Shown here: one piece after another, positions 44,062 to 54,368 of the stretch | Layout: the number at the start of each line of letters is the position of its first letter | How positions within the stretch are numbered: position 1 is the first letter of the stretch | Assembly: GCF_042675665.1 (NCBI RefSeq) | Contig: NZ_JBHTJI010000022.1 | Span: 186,001-250,000 of the forward strand | Direction: 5' to 3' | Length of the DNA stretch: 64,000 nucleotides | From: Mariniflexile jejuense | GTDB lineage: Bacteria > Bacteroidota > Bacteroidia > Flavobacteriales > Flavobacteriaceae | The notes under the pieces: generated by a model | What the model was told of the DNA's origin: nothing | The model's input: only the letters and a program-made list of their open reading frames with translations | The model's database searches: none | Program-made: the position numbers and the translations under genes

Positions 44062-45738
44062 TTACTTTTTACAGAATTTTACTTGTTGATTGCCTTCATC
44101 TGAATGAATAGATAATATATAAACACCTGAACTTAATGTAGAAACATTTATTGAACTTTGATTTTCTAATTTAACATTAGAGAGCAAAATTTCACCTAAA
44201 ATATTTGTGATTTGTATTGATTGAATTTGAATAGTATCAATATTATGAAGCTTTAAAATATTATTAACGGGGTTTGGATATATTTCTACTTTTTTTTTAA
44301 AATTTTTTCTTTCCGCACTTAATGTTCCTGACTTTGCAACCGTAAGTACTGATGACAAATCGGATCCTAATTTAGCACCCCAATTTTCTGTCCATAGTTC
44401 TACATAAAAATCATAATACTCGCCATTTGTTAATTCGGCACTAGGCGTTGTAGCAAGTGGTATTGCAAGTGTTATTGAACTAGTTTTATTGGTTCCTGTT
44501 TCGGGTACTAAAAATTGATTTCCAGAACTTTCTACTACAGTTTGCAACCAATTGCCAGCTGAATTTCTTTTAAAAATTCCTGCGTAAAAATAGCTGGTAG
44601 CTGCATTTGCTGTATAGGTAACATTTGCTGTTACATTTGTACCTTGCTCAATAGGGTTAGCTACAAATCCATTAACAGTTACTTGTTCAACTGGTGTTGT
44701 TAAATTCCCTTTAAAAGCGTCTAGTGCTGGTGATGGTTTACCGTTGGATTGCCAAGCGTTTAATTGGTAACCACTCCAACTTTTTTCACCTTCAGGTTCC
44801 CAATAAACAACACCTAATCCTTTATTATTTGGTACATTTTTAACTGCAGAAATTACTTCAACTAGCATATCATAAGTATTCTGAACTAACGTAAAATCGC
44901 CACCAACCTCAACTATCATAACTTCTTTACCATATCTTGTAACCATATCATTTAGGTTATTTTGTAAGTCATTAATTGTTACTGTATAATCACTATTTAA
45001 CCAATATGGGTAATATGAAAGCCCTATAACATCATACCTAACATTATTAGCGGTTGCATTATCAAAAAAATATCTAAACCTTCCGTTGTTATTTCCTTGA
45101 TCAATATGAACAATTACTTTGATAGTGTTATCAATTGCCTTAGTAGCATCGTATCCTTTATTTAATAATTGAGCTAATTGACCCCAATTTGACGTGTTAC
45201 CATCTGGCCACAAAATACCGCTAGGAATTTCATTACCAATTTGAACCCATTCTGGTGTTACACCTGCTGTTTTCAAGTCATTTAAAACATCAAAAGTGTG
45301 ATTGTAAACGTCATCTAATAACTGTGTAAACGTATGACTTGCCCATGCTGCTGGTTTGGTTTGTTTTCCAGGATCTGCCCAAGAATCGCTGTAATGAAAA
45401 TCTATCATAATGCGCATGCCTAATTGTTGTGCTCTAACGGCCATAACAACTGTTTCGGCAGGACTGCAATGTCCACTAGCTCTATCATTTGAAGGATTTA
45501 CCCAAACACGAAGTCTTATAGTATTTATACCTCTATCTTTTAGCAATTGCAAACAGTCCTTTTGTGTGCCATCTACATCATAAAATTTATAACCAGTGGC
45601 TTCCATTTGAGATAGCCAACTTACATCTGCGCCATTTGAAAATGAAAAAGTTGTAGTTTGTGCTTTGCTTATATAAACATTTGCAAATAGCACTATTCCC
45701 AATAAAAATAATTTAAGCTTTACTGTTATTTTTTTCAT
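44062..45738 (-). CDS. GH53 endo-beta-1,4-galactanase with T9SS sorting domain
   Basis: A 558-residue protein: signal peptide (to about residue 26), GH53 TIM barrel with acid/base Glu170 (QIGNEIPSGI) and nucleophile Glu277 (MIVEVGG), then a beta-sandwich (about 355-470) and a C-terminal type IX secretion (type A) sorting domain starting YPNPVNN (about 487) and ending VKFCKK. It should be exported by T9SS and attached to the cell surface, cutting beta-1,4-galactan (arabinogalactan I, pectin side chains). Confidence 0.93.
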   Translation of the reverse strand: MKKITVKLKLFLLGIVLFANVYISKAQTTTFSFSNGADVSWLSQMEATGYKFYDVDGTQKDCLQLLKDRGINTIRLRVWVNPSNDRASGHCSPAETVVMAVRAQQLGMRIMIDFHYSDSWADPGKQTKPAAWASHTFTQLLDDVYNHTFDVLNDLKTAGVTPEWVQIGNEIPSGILWPDGNTSNWGQLAQLLNKGYDATKAIDNTIKVIVHIDQGNNNGRFRYFFDNATANNVRYDVIGLSYYPYWLNSDYTVTINDLQNNLNDMVTRYGKEVMIVEVGGDFTLVQNTYDMLVEVISAVKNVPNNKGLGVVYWEPEGEKSWSGYQLNAWQSNGKPSPALDAFKGNLTTPVEQVTVNGFVANPIEQGTNVTANVTYTANAATSYFYAGIFKRNSAGNWLQTVVESSGNQFLVPETGTNKTSSITLAIPLATTPSAELTNGEYYDFYVELWTENWGAKLGSDLSSVLTVAKSGTLSAERKNFKKKVEIYPNPVNNILKLHNIDTIQIQSIQITNILGEILLSNVKLENQSSINVSTLSSGVYILSIHSDEGNQQVKFCKK

Positions 45739-45776
45739 TAGTATTTAGTTTAAAACCTGTGACTTGGACTATGATG

Positions 45777-47207
45777 TTAATAAATTAATATTTTATATTC
45801 CCAAGGTTGTAGTGTAATATCTTGGTTGTTTAAAACAATTTCTTTATTTGCAATATAATCTAACATTTTACCTTGGTTAAGGTTTTTTATAGTTTGTGGT
45901 TCGTTAGAAAAGTTACCCATAAATATAAGTTTATTTTCACCTCTTCTACGTTCAAATAGTAATATATTACTATTATTTGTTTCAATTCGTTTGTATGAAG
46001 CAGCTACTTTACCGCCATTTAAAGCTGGGTTTGTGTTTTTTAAATATCCAAGTTTTTTCAAAAGTTCAAAATAAGATCCTTTGGTTTTAGGAATAGAATC
46101 TTTTTCAAAAAACTTTAACCGATGTGATAAATCGTATTCTTGACCCGAATAAATTAATGGCATACCTGGCATAGCGTATGTAAGTGCAGTAAAAATATTT
46201 TTGTTATTTGGCATACGCTCTTTTAGTGTACCACTCCATGAATTTTCATCATGGTTTGTTACGAAATTCATATTAATATCATCGCGCTGAAGGGTAGAAT
46301 CAATTTTTATCATATAATCATCGAAGGCTTTAACCGTTTTTTCACCTTTTGAAATTTCATTAAAAATATGATGTGCTTCCCAACCGTATTGCATATCAAA
46401 AGCATTTACTAACAAATCTGGCTGTTCCGCTTCAGCAAGCATAAATATTGGTTTAATTTTATTTAATTCAGTTTTTGCAGTTTCAAAAAAATCAACAGGT
46501 ACTTTATGCGCAACATCCATTCTAAAACCATCAATATTGGCTTCTTTTAACCAATAGGACAAATCTGAAATCATTTCTTTACGCATGTTCTTGTTATCAT
46601 AATTCAAATCGGCGGTATCTGTCCAGCCCCAAGATTCTCCAGTTTCTGGATTTATTGGGTCTATAATTTCACCTTTGTCATTCTGCGTGTAATAATCGGG
46701 ATGTGCAGTTACCCAAGGATGATCCCAACCGGTATGATTTGGCACCCAGTCTACAATAACATATATACCATTTTTGTGTGCTGTAGTTACTAGATTTTTA
46801 AAATCTTCAAGCGTACCAAATTCTGGATTTATTGCTTTATAATCGGACACAGAATAGTAACTTCCCAGGTATTTTTCGCGTTCTTTTTCATCGGCAATTT
46901 CTGAAGTAAATTTATCTCCTGTTGCTTTTCTTTTAATTTTTGAAATAGGATTAATAGGCATTACCCAAATTATTTTTACACCTAATTCTTTTAAAACAGG
47001 TATGTCTTTTGTGAATGCATTAAATGTGCCTTTTGGTGAATACTGACGAATATTTGCTTCATAAATAACAGCATTTTCCATCATTTCTGGAGATACTGGA
47101 GCAATTTCTGTAATTAATGAAGATTGATCTGTTTCTGTTTGTTTCTCTTTTTTACATGAATAAAAAACTGTAACTAAAACAAGTGCTAATAGTATTATTT
47201 TTTTCAT
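45777..47207 (-). CDS. GH13 alpha-amylase-family lipoprotein
   Basis: The 476-residue protein has a lipobox with Cys18 (TVFYSCKKE). Catalytic triad of GH13: Asp231 (GFRMDVAH), Glu259 (MLAEAEQP) and Asp320 (VTNHDENS), with region I VDWVPNH. No long N-terminal domain. It may be a surface or periplasmic alpha-amylase comparable in role to SusG, though shorter. It stands between the GH53 and the cyclomaltodextrinase-type gene, seven bases after the latter. Confidence 0.92.
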   Translation of the reverse strand: MKKIILLALVLVTVFYSCKKEKQTETDQSSLITEIAPVSPEMMENAVIYEANIRQYSPKGTFNAFTKDIPVLKELGVKIIWVMPINPISKIKRKATGDKFTSEIADEKEREKYLGSYYSVSDYKAINPEFGTLEDFKNLVTTAHKNGIYVIVDWVPNHTGWDHPWVTAHPDYYTQNDKGEIIDPINPETGESWGWTDTADLNYDNKNMRKEMISDLSYWLKEANIDGFRMDVAHKVPVDFFETAKTELNKIKPIFMLAEAEQPDLLVNAFDMQYGWEAHHIFNEISKGEKTVKAFDDYMIKIDSTLQRDDINMNFVTNHDENSWSGTLKERMPNNKNIFTALTYAMPGMPLIYSGQEYDLSHRLKFFEKDSIPKTKGSYFELLKKLGYLKNTNPALNGGKVAASYKRIETNNSNILLFERRRGENKLIFMGNFSNEPQTIKNLNQGKMLDYIANKEIVLNNQDITLQPWEYKILIY

Positions 47208-47214
47208 AGTGATA

Positions 47215-49131
47215 TTATTTTTTTGAAGTTAATATGAAACTTCCTTTGTTATTTAAAACCAACGCTTCGTCCCAAACAACCAATGTATTTGATATAATAT
47301 TTTTTAAGGTTTTGCCCTTTAAACCAATTTCTTCAAACCTATTTAAATCTAATGTTATTGGCTGCTCATTTTTATTTATAATGTTAACTATCGTTTCATC
47401 TTCAAAAATTCTAAACAGCACATAAACACCTTGCTCTGGTGCAAAATGAATGGTTTTGCCATGGTGAATGGCACTACTTGTTTTACGATAATTCAACAGT
47501 TTTTTTACAAAAGATTGCATGTCTTTTTGTGCGTTAGTTAAACCTTCTCCTGTAAACACATTTATAGTATCGCCATCCCAACCACCAGGAAAATCGGTAC
47601 GAACCAATCCATGATCGCCTGGTTTTGCAAAATCGTTCATTAATATTTCTGTACCGTAATAAATTTGTGGTATTCTAGGTAATGTTAGTACATAACTTAA
47701 TGCCATTTTTGTTTTTTCAACATCGCCTTCAAGTTGCGTAAAAATACGACTCATATCGTGATTGTCTGGAAAAATCATGATATCTTCAGGTTTGGTATAA
47801 TAAAAATCGTTTGCCAAACCTTCATACATTTTTACTAATCCAGAATCCCAATTTTCATTTTCATTCAACCCATTTACTATGTTTCTTTGCATTGCAAAAT
47901 CCATAGGCGATTTTAAATTAGACTCATAGCCATCTAAATTTTTAGCACCTGTTTGCCAGTAACCAATAAGTAATGGATTTATACTCCATTCTTCACCTAC
48001 AATACTGAAATTTGGATATTCATGCATTATTGCTCCTGCCCATTGACTCATAAAATTTTTATCTGGATATGGGTACGTGTCTTGACGAATGCCTCCTAAA
48101 TTGGCTATTTCAATCCACCAAATACTATTTTGAATGATATATTTTGCCATAAACGGATTGCGCTGATTCAAATCTGGCATACTAGATACAAACCAACCAT
48201 CACGCATCACATCTTGGTCTTTTTTTGATACGTATCTATCTTGATTACTGGTTCTTCTATGGTTGGTTGTAATTGTTACATTGTTGTTCCAGTTAGCCTT
48301 ATTGTTTTCATAGTTTTTTTGATAATTCACCCAATCTTTAAAAGGTAAATCTTTCATCCACCAGTGTTCTAAACCACAATGGTTTGCTACTTGATCCATA
48401 ATTAATTTTATGCCTTTTTTTTGGGCTTCGCTAGATAAAGTAATGTATTCTGCTAAAGTTCCAAACCGCGGATCAATTTCATAAAAATTTGTCATAGCAT
48501 ACCCATGATACGAACTTTGAGGCATGTTGTTAGTTAATACAGGGCATGGCCATATGGCTGTAAAACCCATGTTTTCAATATAATCTAAATGATTTGTGAT
48601 ACCTTGAATATCACCACCATGTCTTGCATAATCATTACTTCTGTCTATCGATTTTTCAAGTAAATTTTTATTAATATCGTTTGAAGGATTTCCATTAGCA
48701 AACCTATCAGGTGTAATTAAATATATAGCATCTGTACTGTTGAAACCTACATAATCTTCAGCTAGTTTTAATCGTTCTTTAAGTTGATATGGTTGTTTTA
48801 TTGTTTTCCCGTTTTTAAACTTGAATATGATATTGAAATTGCCTGCTTTCGTTTTTTTATCAATATCAATATCTACAAACAAATAATTTGGACTATCTGC
48901 CTTATGTACTTTTTTAATAGTAATACCTTCATAAGAAATACTAGGAAGAGCTTCCGAAATATTTGGATGTTTTACCAATAATTGCAACTGGGTGTTTTTA
49001 AAACCAACCCACCAATTTAATGGTTCTATACGTTCTATTTGCGCATAGCCCTTCATGCTTAAAAAAAGGGTTATTAAGCTGATATAAAATAATTGCTTAA
49101 TAGTTTTATTTTTTTTAAAATAGTAATTCAT
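47215..49131 (-). CDS. GH13 neopullulanase/cyclomaltodextrinase-type enzyme (SusA-like)
   Basis: The 638-residue protein has a signal peptide (to about residue 30), a cyclomaltodextrinase N-terminal domain (IERIEPLNWWVGFKNTQLQL), the barrel with Asp351 (GGIRQDTYPYP), Glu380 (SIVGEEWS) and Asp in PDNHDMSRIF, and a C-terminal beta domain. It is predicted to be periplasmic and to cut imported maltodextrins, like SusA. Confidence 0.93.
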   Translation of the reverse strand: MNYYFKKNKTIKQLFYISLITLFLSMKGYAQIERIEPLNWWVGFKNTQLQLLVKHPNISEALPSISYEGITIKKVHKADSPNYLFVDIDIDKKTKAGNFNIIFKFKNGKTIKQPYQLKERLKLAEDYVGFNSTDAIYLITPDRFANGNPSNDINKNLLEKSIDRSNDYARHGGDIQGITNHLDYIENMGFTAIWPCPVLTNNMPQSSYHGYAMTNFYEIDPRFGTLAEYITLSSEAQKKGIKLIMDQVANHCGLEHWWMKDLPFKDWVNYQKNYENNKANWNNNVTITTNHRRTSNQDRYVSKKDQDVMRDGWFVSSMPDLNQRNPFMAKYIIQNSIWWIEIANLGGIRQDTYPYPDKNFMSQWAGAIMHEYPNFSIVGEEWSINPLLIGYWQTGAKNLDGYESNLKSPMDFAMQRNIVNGLNENENWDSGLVKMYEGLANDFYYTKPEDIMIFPDNHDMSRIFTQLEGDVEKTKMALSYVLTLPRIPQIYYGTEILMNDFAKPGDHGLVRTDFPGGWDGDTINVFTGEGLTNAQKDMQSFVKKLLNYRKTSSAIHHGKTIHFAPEQGVYVLFRIFEDETIVNIINKNEQPITLDLNRFEEIGLKGKTLKNIISNTLVVWDEALVLNNKGSFILTSKK

Positions 49132-49148
49132 AAACTTATTTTATTAGA

Positions 49149-51269
49149 CTATTCAATTTCTTTAATACTTATAGCATAACCACCACCTGGTACAGAAACT
49201 TGCGATAGTTTAGACTTGTTTGTAACCTTAATAGTTTTTATGGTATAAGCTTGCGGGTTTGTTTTGTAATGTGCATCTTTTGCATCGGCATAGATAGTAG
49301 CTATGTATTTTTTACCTTTTTCTAAGAAATCAAATTTGATGTTTGATGTTCTGGTATTATTACCATTTACGTTACCAACAAACCAATTATTTGAACCTTT
49401 TTGTTTGCGAGCAACGGTAATATAATACCCTGGTTCTGCTTCTAAATAGGTGCTTTCATCCCAATCAATTGCTACATCTTTTATAAATTGAAAAGCATCC
49501 ATAAATTGCTCGTAATGTTCAGGTAAATCGGCAGCCATTTGTAACGGACTGTACATGGTTACATATAAAGCTAATTGGTTGGCTAGTGTGCTATTTACAT
49601 GCGAATCGTTGTTTGGACTAAACTTGTTAATATTCATTTCAAAAATACCAGGTGTATAATCCATTGGTCCACCTATTAAACGTGTAAAAGGTAACACGGT
49701 AACATGGTTAGGTTTAGAACCTCCAAACGCCTGAAACTCTGTACCTCTAGCTGCTTCATTTCCAATTAAGTTTGGATACGTTCTACAAATTCCTGTTGGA
49801 CGAACTGCTTCATGCGCATTTACCATAACTTGATAATCGGCTGCTTTTTCGATAGCATATTGATAATGATTTACAATCCATTGGCTATAATGGTGTTCGC
49901 CTCTTGGTAAAATATTACCTACATAACCACTTTTTACAGCATCATACCCATTATTTTTCATGAATTGATAGGCTTTATCCATGTGGCGTTCATAATTTCT
50001 AACAGAGCCTGATGTTTCATGATGCATAATCATTTTAACGCCTTTAGATTTTGCATATTTGTGAATAGCTTGTACATCAAAATCGGGATATGGTGTTACA
50101 AAATCAAATACATAATCTTTAGATTGCCCAAACCAATCTTCCCAACCTTCATTCCAACCTTCTACTAAAACAGCATCAAATCCGTGTTTTGAAGCAAAAT
50201 CTATATAGCGTTTTACTTTGGTATTATTTGCGGCATGTGTAGTATTAGGTTTCAATTTGCTAAAATTAGTTACGCCTAGTTGTACTGCAGGTATTTCATC
50301 TGTATATGCCCATGAACTTTTTCCTGTTATCATTTCCCACCAAACACCTATGTATTTTACTGGTTTAATCCAAGAAGTATCATCAATTTTACATGGTTCG
50401 TTTAGATTTAATGTGATTTTAGATTCCAAAATATCTCTAGCATCATCACTAACCATAATTGTGCGCCAAGGTGTATTGCATGGTGCTTGCATATAGCCTT
50501 TATCGCCAACTGCATCTGGCGTTAAGTGTGATTCGAAAATCATGTTTTTATCATCTAAATTAAGATGCATACAAGCATAATTAATTAGTGCTGCTTCATG
50601 TAAATTAATGTACAAACCATCATTCGTTTTCATCATTAGGGCTGTTTGCACACCAGTTTTTGAAAATTGTTTTTGTGATGCATTACTTGTTACAGCTGTA
50701 TCAAATTTTTCACGTATTTCTGATAGTTTAGATTCTGTATAATCATATTCTTGGGTATCATAATCTCCTGGAATCCAAAATGCTGTATGATCGCCAGTCA
50801 TTGCAAATTGTGTTTTTTCTTCTTTAATTACGAAATAAACTAGTTTTTTTTGTTCTGGAAATTCGTAACGAAACCCTAACCCATCATTAAATAAACGGAA
50901 TCGAATTATAACTATTCTATTGGTTTCGTTTTGCTTTAAAGTAACTTCTAATTCGTTGTAATGATTACGAATGGCATTTACTTCGCCCCAAACAGGTTTC
51001 CAAGTTTCATCAAACGTTGAGGTGTTTGTTTTGGAAACAACAAAATCATTCAGTAACGATTTTTTATCATCTTTTAACTCTAAACCTAGAGTACTTGATT
51101 TTATTACCGCTTTATCTTTATAGGATAATTGATAGGTTGGTGTTCCATCATTTTTTAGCGAAAACTGCATAGTTAACATTCCATTAGGCGACTTTAACTC
51201 TTGAGCGATAACTAAATTAAATGCCGATACTAAAAAGGCTAAGGTTACTAAAACTGATTTTATTTTCAT
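49149..51269 (-). CDS. GH97 alpha-glucosidase (SusB-like)
   Basis: A 706-residue protein with a signal peptide (to about residue 23). The GH97 marks are present: LVEGWNEGWEDWFG, MHHETSGSVRNYE and VNAHEAVRPTGICRTYPNLI followed by GNEAARGTEFQAFGG. The Glu residues in HEAV and GNEAARGTE match those of the inverting SusB type, which uses calcium. It would turn maltodextrins to glucose in the periplasm. Confidence 0.94.
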   Translation of the reverse strand: MKIKSVLVTLAFLVSAFNLVIAQELKSPNGMLTMQFSLKNDGTPTYQLSYKDKAVIKSSTLGLELKDDKKSLLNDFVVSKTNTSTFDETWKPVWGEVNAIRNHYNELEVTLKQNETNRIVIIRFRLFNDGLGFRYEFPEQKKLVYFVIKEEKTQFAMTGDHTAFWIPGDYDTQEYDYTESKLSEIREKFDTAVTSNASQKQFSKTGVQTALMMKTNDGLYINLHEAALINYACMHLNLDDKNMIFESHLTPDAVGDKGYMQAPCNTPWRTIMVSDDARDILESKITLNLNEPCKIDDTSWIKPVKYIGVWWEMITGKSSWAYTDEIPAVQLGVTNFSKLKPNTTHAANNTKVKRYIDFASKHGFDAVLVEGWNEGWEDWFGQSKDYVFDFVTPYPDFDVQAIHKYAKSKGVKMIMHHETSGSVRNYERHMDKAYQFMKNNGYDAVKSGYVGNILPRGEHHYSQWIVNHYQYAIEKAADYQVMVNAHEAVRPTGICRTYPNLIGNEAARGTEFQAFGGSKPNHVTVLPFTRLIGGPMDYTPGIFEMNINKFSPNNDSHVNSTLANQLALYVTMYSPLQMAADLPEHYEQFMDAFQFIKDVAIDWDESTYLEAEPGYYITVARKQKGSNNWFVGNVNGNNTRTSNIKFDFLEKGKKYIATIYADAKDAHYKTNPQAYTIKTIKVTNKSKLSQVSVPGGGYAISIKEIE

Positions 51270-51287
51270 ATTATTAATTTTTGTGTT

Positions 51288-53612
51288 TTAAGCACTAATA
51301 GAATTTAACGTTTGCAACTGTTTATTTTTTATTAATACTGCTTTATTGTTGACTAGAATTTCTAAATCGTCACCACTTTCTAGCAAGAAAATAGTTTTAT
51401 TATTACTAACAGTAACTTTTAAAATTCTATTTCTAAAATTCACTTTAAATGAATATCCTTGCCATTCTTTAGGAATTTTTGGTGTAAATGATAAGGTGTT
51501 ATTTTTAATTCGCATACCACCAAAACCTTCAACAATACTCATCCAAGTTCCAGCCATGGAGGTTATGTGCAACCCTTCATGCACTTCGTGGTTATAATCG
51601 TCTAAATCCAACCTTGATGTTCGTAAATAAAATGCATAAGCTTGTTCCATTTTATCTAATTTGGCAGCTTGGATACTATGAATACATGGCGACAACGAAC
51701 TTTCGTGAACTGTAAAAGGCTCGTAAAAATTAAAATGACGTTCTAATTCTTGAGTTGTAAAAGCATCTTCAAACAAATAAAATCCTTGTAAGGTATCGGC
51801 TTGTTTAATGTATGGCGAACGCAAAATCCTGTCCCAACTCCATTTTTGATTGATAGGGCGTTGCGCGTTATCTAGTTCTGAAACCGTTACTAATTCTTTA
51901 TCTAAAAATCCGTCTTGCTGAAGAAATACCTTGTGTGTTTCAGAATACGGGAAATACATAGCATCTGCAACTGTTTTCCAAGTATTCATCTCTGCTTTTG
52001 AAAGCTTTACTTTATTCATAATTCTAGTATAATCGGAAGCGTATTCACTTTCAATTTTTTGAATATTTTCCAAAGTATAATTGATGCACCACTGTGCTAA
52101 ATAGTTGGTATAAAAATTATTATTTACGTTGTTTTCATATTCATTTGGACCTGTAACTCCTAAAATTACATACTTATTTTTATCCTTTGAAAACGTAGCA
52201 CGTTGTTGCCAAAAACGGGCAATGCCAATAAGCACTTCCAACCCTTTTTCTGGTATATATGAATAATCATTTGTGTAACGGTAGTAGTTATAAATAGCAA
52301 AAGCGATGGCGCCATTTCGGTGTATTTCTTCAAAGGTAATTTCCCATTCGTTGTGACACTCTTCACCATTCATGGTTACCATAGGGTATAATGCAGCTCC
52401 ATTTTTAAATCCTAAATTCTTTTCGGCATTCTCAATAGCTTTTTCTAAATGATTATAGCGGTATTCCAAAAGGCTTTTTGCAACCTGTTGATCTTTAGTA
52501 GCCATATAAAATGGTATACAATAGGCTTCGGTATCCCAATAGGTGCTTCCTCCATATTTTTCGCCAGTAAACCCTTTTGGACCAATGTTAAGTCTTGAAT
52601 CTTTACCTAAATAAGTTTGATTTAATTGGAAAATATTAAAACGAATACCTTGTTGTGCTTTTACATCACCTTCAATAGTAATATCTGCCATTTCCCAAAT
52701 GCTTGCCCAAGCTTGCTTTTGGTTTTCTAACAAACCACTAAAACCTAAACTAATAGCTTTTTTAAGCACTTCTTTAGCTGCAGGAACAAGTTTGGTTTTG
52801 TCATGGTTTCTATCAACAGTGTAACCACCAAATTTTTGAATGATATAAACATCATTTTTCTTTATTTGATGCTCGTAACTAAATGATACAAATTGCTTAT
52901 CTGTATTTACTTTTGGCTGAATAGATACTGGTTTTCCATTTACAAATACTTCAGATTCCATAAATGTACAGGTATGAAAATCTGTTTTCATGGTTTTAGC
53001 TTGAATAAATGCTTGATTGTTTTCTTGAGAAACACTTAAAGTATCCCAAAATTTATCATCCCAATTGGTATCTTTATTTGTAATACCACTATCTAAATAT
53101 GGTTGAAATGTAATGGTTGCATCTCCATTTACTGGTTTAATAACGTATTGAATTGCACCAACCTCATCTAGATCTAAACTTAAAAAACGTTTGGTTTCTA
53201 CTTCAATTTGTATGTTATTTTGAAGTGTAGCTTTAAAACTTCTAGATAACCAACCTGCTTTCATATTAAGTTCGCGCCTAAAATTTTCTACTTTTTTACA
53301 GGTGAATAAATCGAGTTGTTCACCATTTATTTCAATGTTAATTCCTATCCAATTAGGTGCATTTAATACTTTGGCGAAATACTCTGGGTAGCCATTTTTC
53401 CACCAACCCACGCGGGTTTTATCGGGGTAATACACACCAGCAATATAACTGCCTTGAAATGTTTTACCCGAATAGTGTTCTTCAAAATTGGCGCGTTGCC
53501 CCATAGCACCATTACCAATACTGAATAAACTTTCTGAAGATTCTACACGATTGGTGTTAAAACCTTCTTCTATGATTGACCAACTATCTGGTTTTATATA
53601 ATTTTGATTCAT
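51288..53612 (-). CDS. GH65 disaccharide phosphorylase (maltose phosphorylase-like)
   Basis: A 774-residue protein with no signal peptide, so cytoplasmic. It has the GH65 features YWDTEAYCIPFYM (substrate pocket), HNEWEITFEEIHRNG with the general acid near Glu429, and KQADTLQGFYLFEDAF (phosphate site). It phosphorolyses an alpha-glucoside, most likely maltose, to glucose and beta-glucose 1-phosphate. The neighbouring beta-phosphoglucomutase gene confirms the beta product. Related GH65 enzymes act on trehalose, kojibiose or nigerose, so maltose is inferred from the GH13/GH97 context. Confidence 0.93.
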   Translation of the reverse strand: MNQNYIKPDSWSIIEEGFNTNRVESSESLFSIGNGAMGQRANFEEHYSGKTFQGSYIAGVYYPDKTRVGWWKNGYPEYFAKVLNAPNWIGINIEINGEQLDLFTCKKVENFRRELNMKAGWLSRSFKATLQNNIQIEVETKRFLSLDLDEVGAIQYVIKPVNGDATITFQPYLDSGITNKDTNWDDKFWDTLSVSQENNQAFIQAKTMKTDFHTCTFMESEVFVNGKPVSIQPKVNTDKQFVSFSYEHQIKKNDVYIIQKFGGYTVDRNHDKTKLVPAAKEVLKKAISLGFSGLLENQKQAWASIWEMADITIEGDVKAQQGIRFNIFQLNQTYLGKDSRLNIGPKGFTGEKYGGSTYWDTEAYCIPFYMATKDQQVAKSLLEYRYNHLEKAIENAEKNLGFKNGAALYPMVTMNGEECHNEWEITFEEIHRNGAIAFAIYNYYRYTNDYSYIPEKGLEVLIGIARFWQQRATFSKDKNKYVILGVTGPNEYENNVNNNFYTNYLAQWCINYTLENIQKIESEYASDYTRIMNKVKLSKAEMNTWKTVADAMYFPYSETHKVFLQQDGFLDKELVTVSELDNAQRPINQKWSWDRILRSPYIKQADTLQGFYLFEDAFTTQELERHFNFYEPFTVHESSLSPCIHSIQAAKLDKMEQAYAFYLRTSRLDLDDYNHEVHEGLHITSMAGTWMSIVEGFGGMRIKNNTLSFTPKIPKEWQGYSFKVNFRNRILKVTVSNNKTIFLLESGDDLEILVNNKAVLIKNKQLQTLNSISA

Positions 53613-53684
53613 GTTTTTTTAGATATGAGAAAATAGATAATGGAAAATAGATTGTAGTTTTGAACTAAAAATCCACATTCTTTT

Positions 53685-54365
53685 CTATAATCGTTGTTCT
53701 TGTTTCTCTGTTCTATTAATTAATTCTTGTAAAAAGTTGGAACCAATTTCTGTAAAACTGTTAAAAATATAATCGGCTTCACTTAGGGTTTCTTTATCCC
53801 CTATTCCAACTGAAATCATGTTTGCACGTTTTGCCGCTTCTATACCAGCAATGGCATCTTCAAAAACAACACATTGTTTTGGCGGTAGTTTAAGTTTTTG
53901 TGCTCCTATAAGAAATACTTCTGGATCTGGTTTAGCTTTTGATACACTATTACCATCAACAATACCTTTAAACCTACTAAAAAGCCCTACTTGTTTTAAA
54001 ATTAAAGGTGCATTTTTACTAGCCGAACCTAATACATACTGAATACCTAAAGCGTCTAACGTATCAAGAAATGCTTCAACGCCAGGTAAAATCTCATCAG
54101 CTCCCATTTTTGTAATGTAGGTAAGATAATGCTCATTTTTACTAATTAGAATACTTTGCTTCTCTGCTTCAGAAAGTTGCACCTTTCCTATCTCTAATAA
54201 AATTTCTAGTGATCGAACTCTGCTTACGCCTTTTAGTAGTTCGTTGTGTGCTTCGGTAAATTCAAACCCCAAATCATCTGCTAAACGTTTCCAAGCTAAA
54301 AAATGATATTTTGCGGTATCTACAATAACACCGTCTAAATCGAATATAATTCCTATTGTATTCAT
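53685..54365 (-). CDS. pgmB: Beta-phosphoglucomutase
   Basis: The 226-residue HAD protein has FDLDGVIVDTAKYH (nucleophile Asp9, acid/base Asp11), the cap with GVSRVRSLEILL, GSASKNAP, SKAKPDPEVF and FEDAIAGIEAA. The cap motif and length fit beta-PGM exactly. It converts beta-glucose 1-phosphate from the GH65 enzyme into glucose 6-phosphate. Three bases downstream of the MFS gene. Confidence 0.94.
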   Translation of the reverse strand: MNTIGIIFDLDGVIVDTAKYHFLAWKRLADDLGFEFTEAHNELLKGVSRVRSLEILLEIGKVQLSEAEKQSILISKNEHYLTYITKMGADEILPGVEAFLDTLDALGIQYVLGSASKNAPLILKQVGLFSRFKGIVDGNSVSKAKPDPEVFLIGAQKLKLPPKQCVVFEDAIAGIEAAKRANMISVGIGDKETLSEADYIFNSFTEIGSNFLQELINRTEKQEQRL

Positions 54366-54368
54366 TAC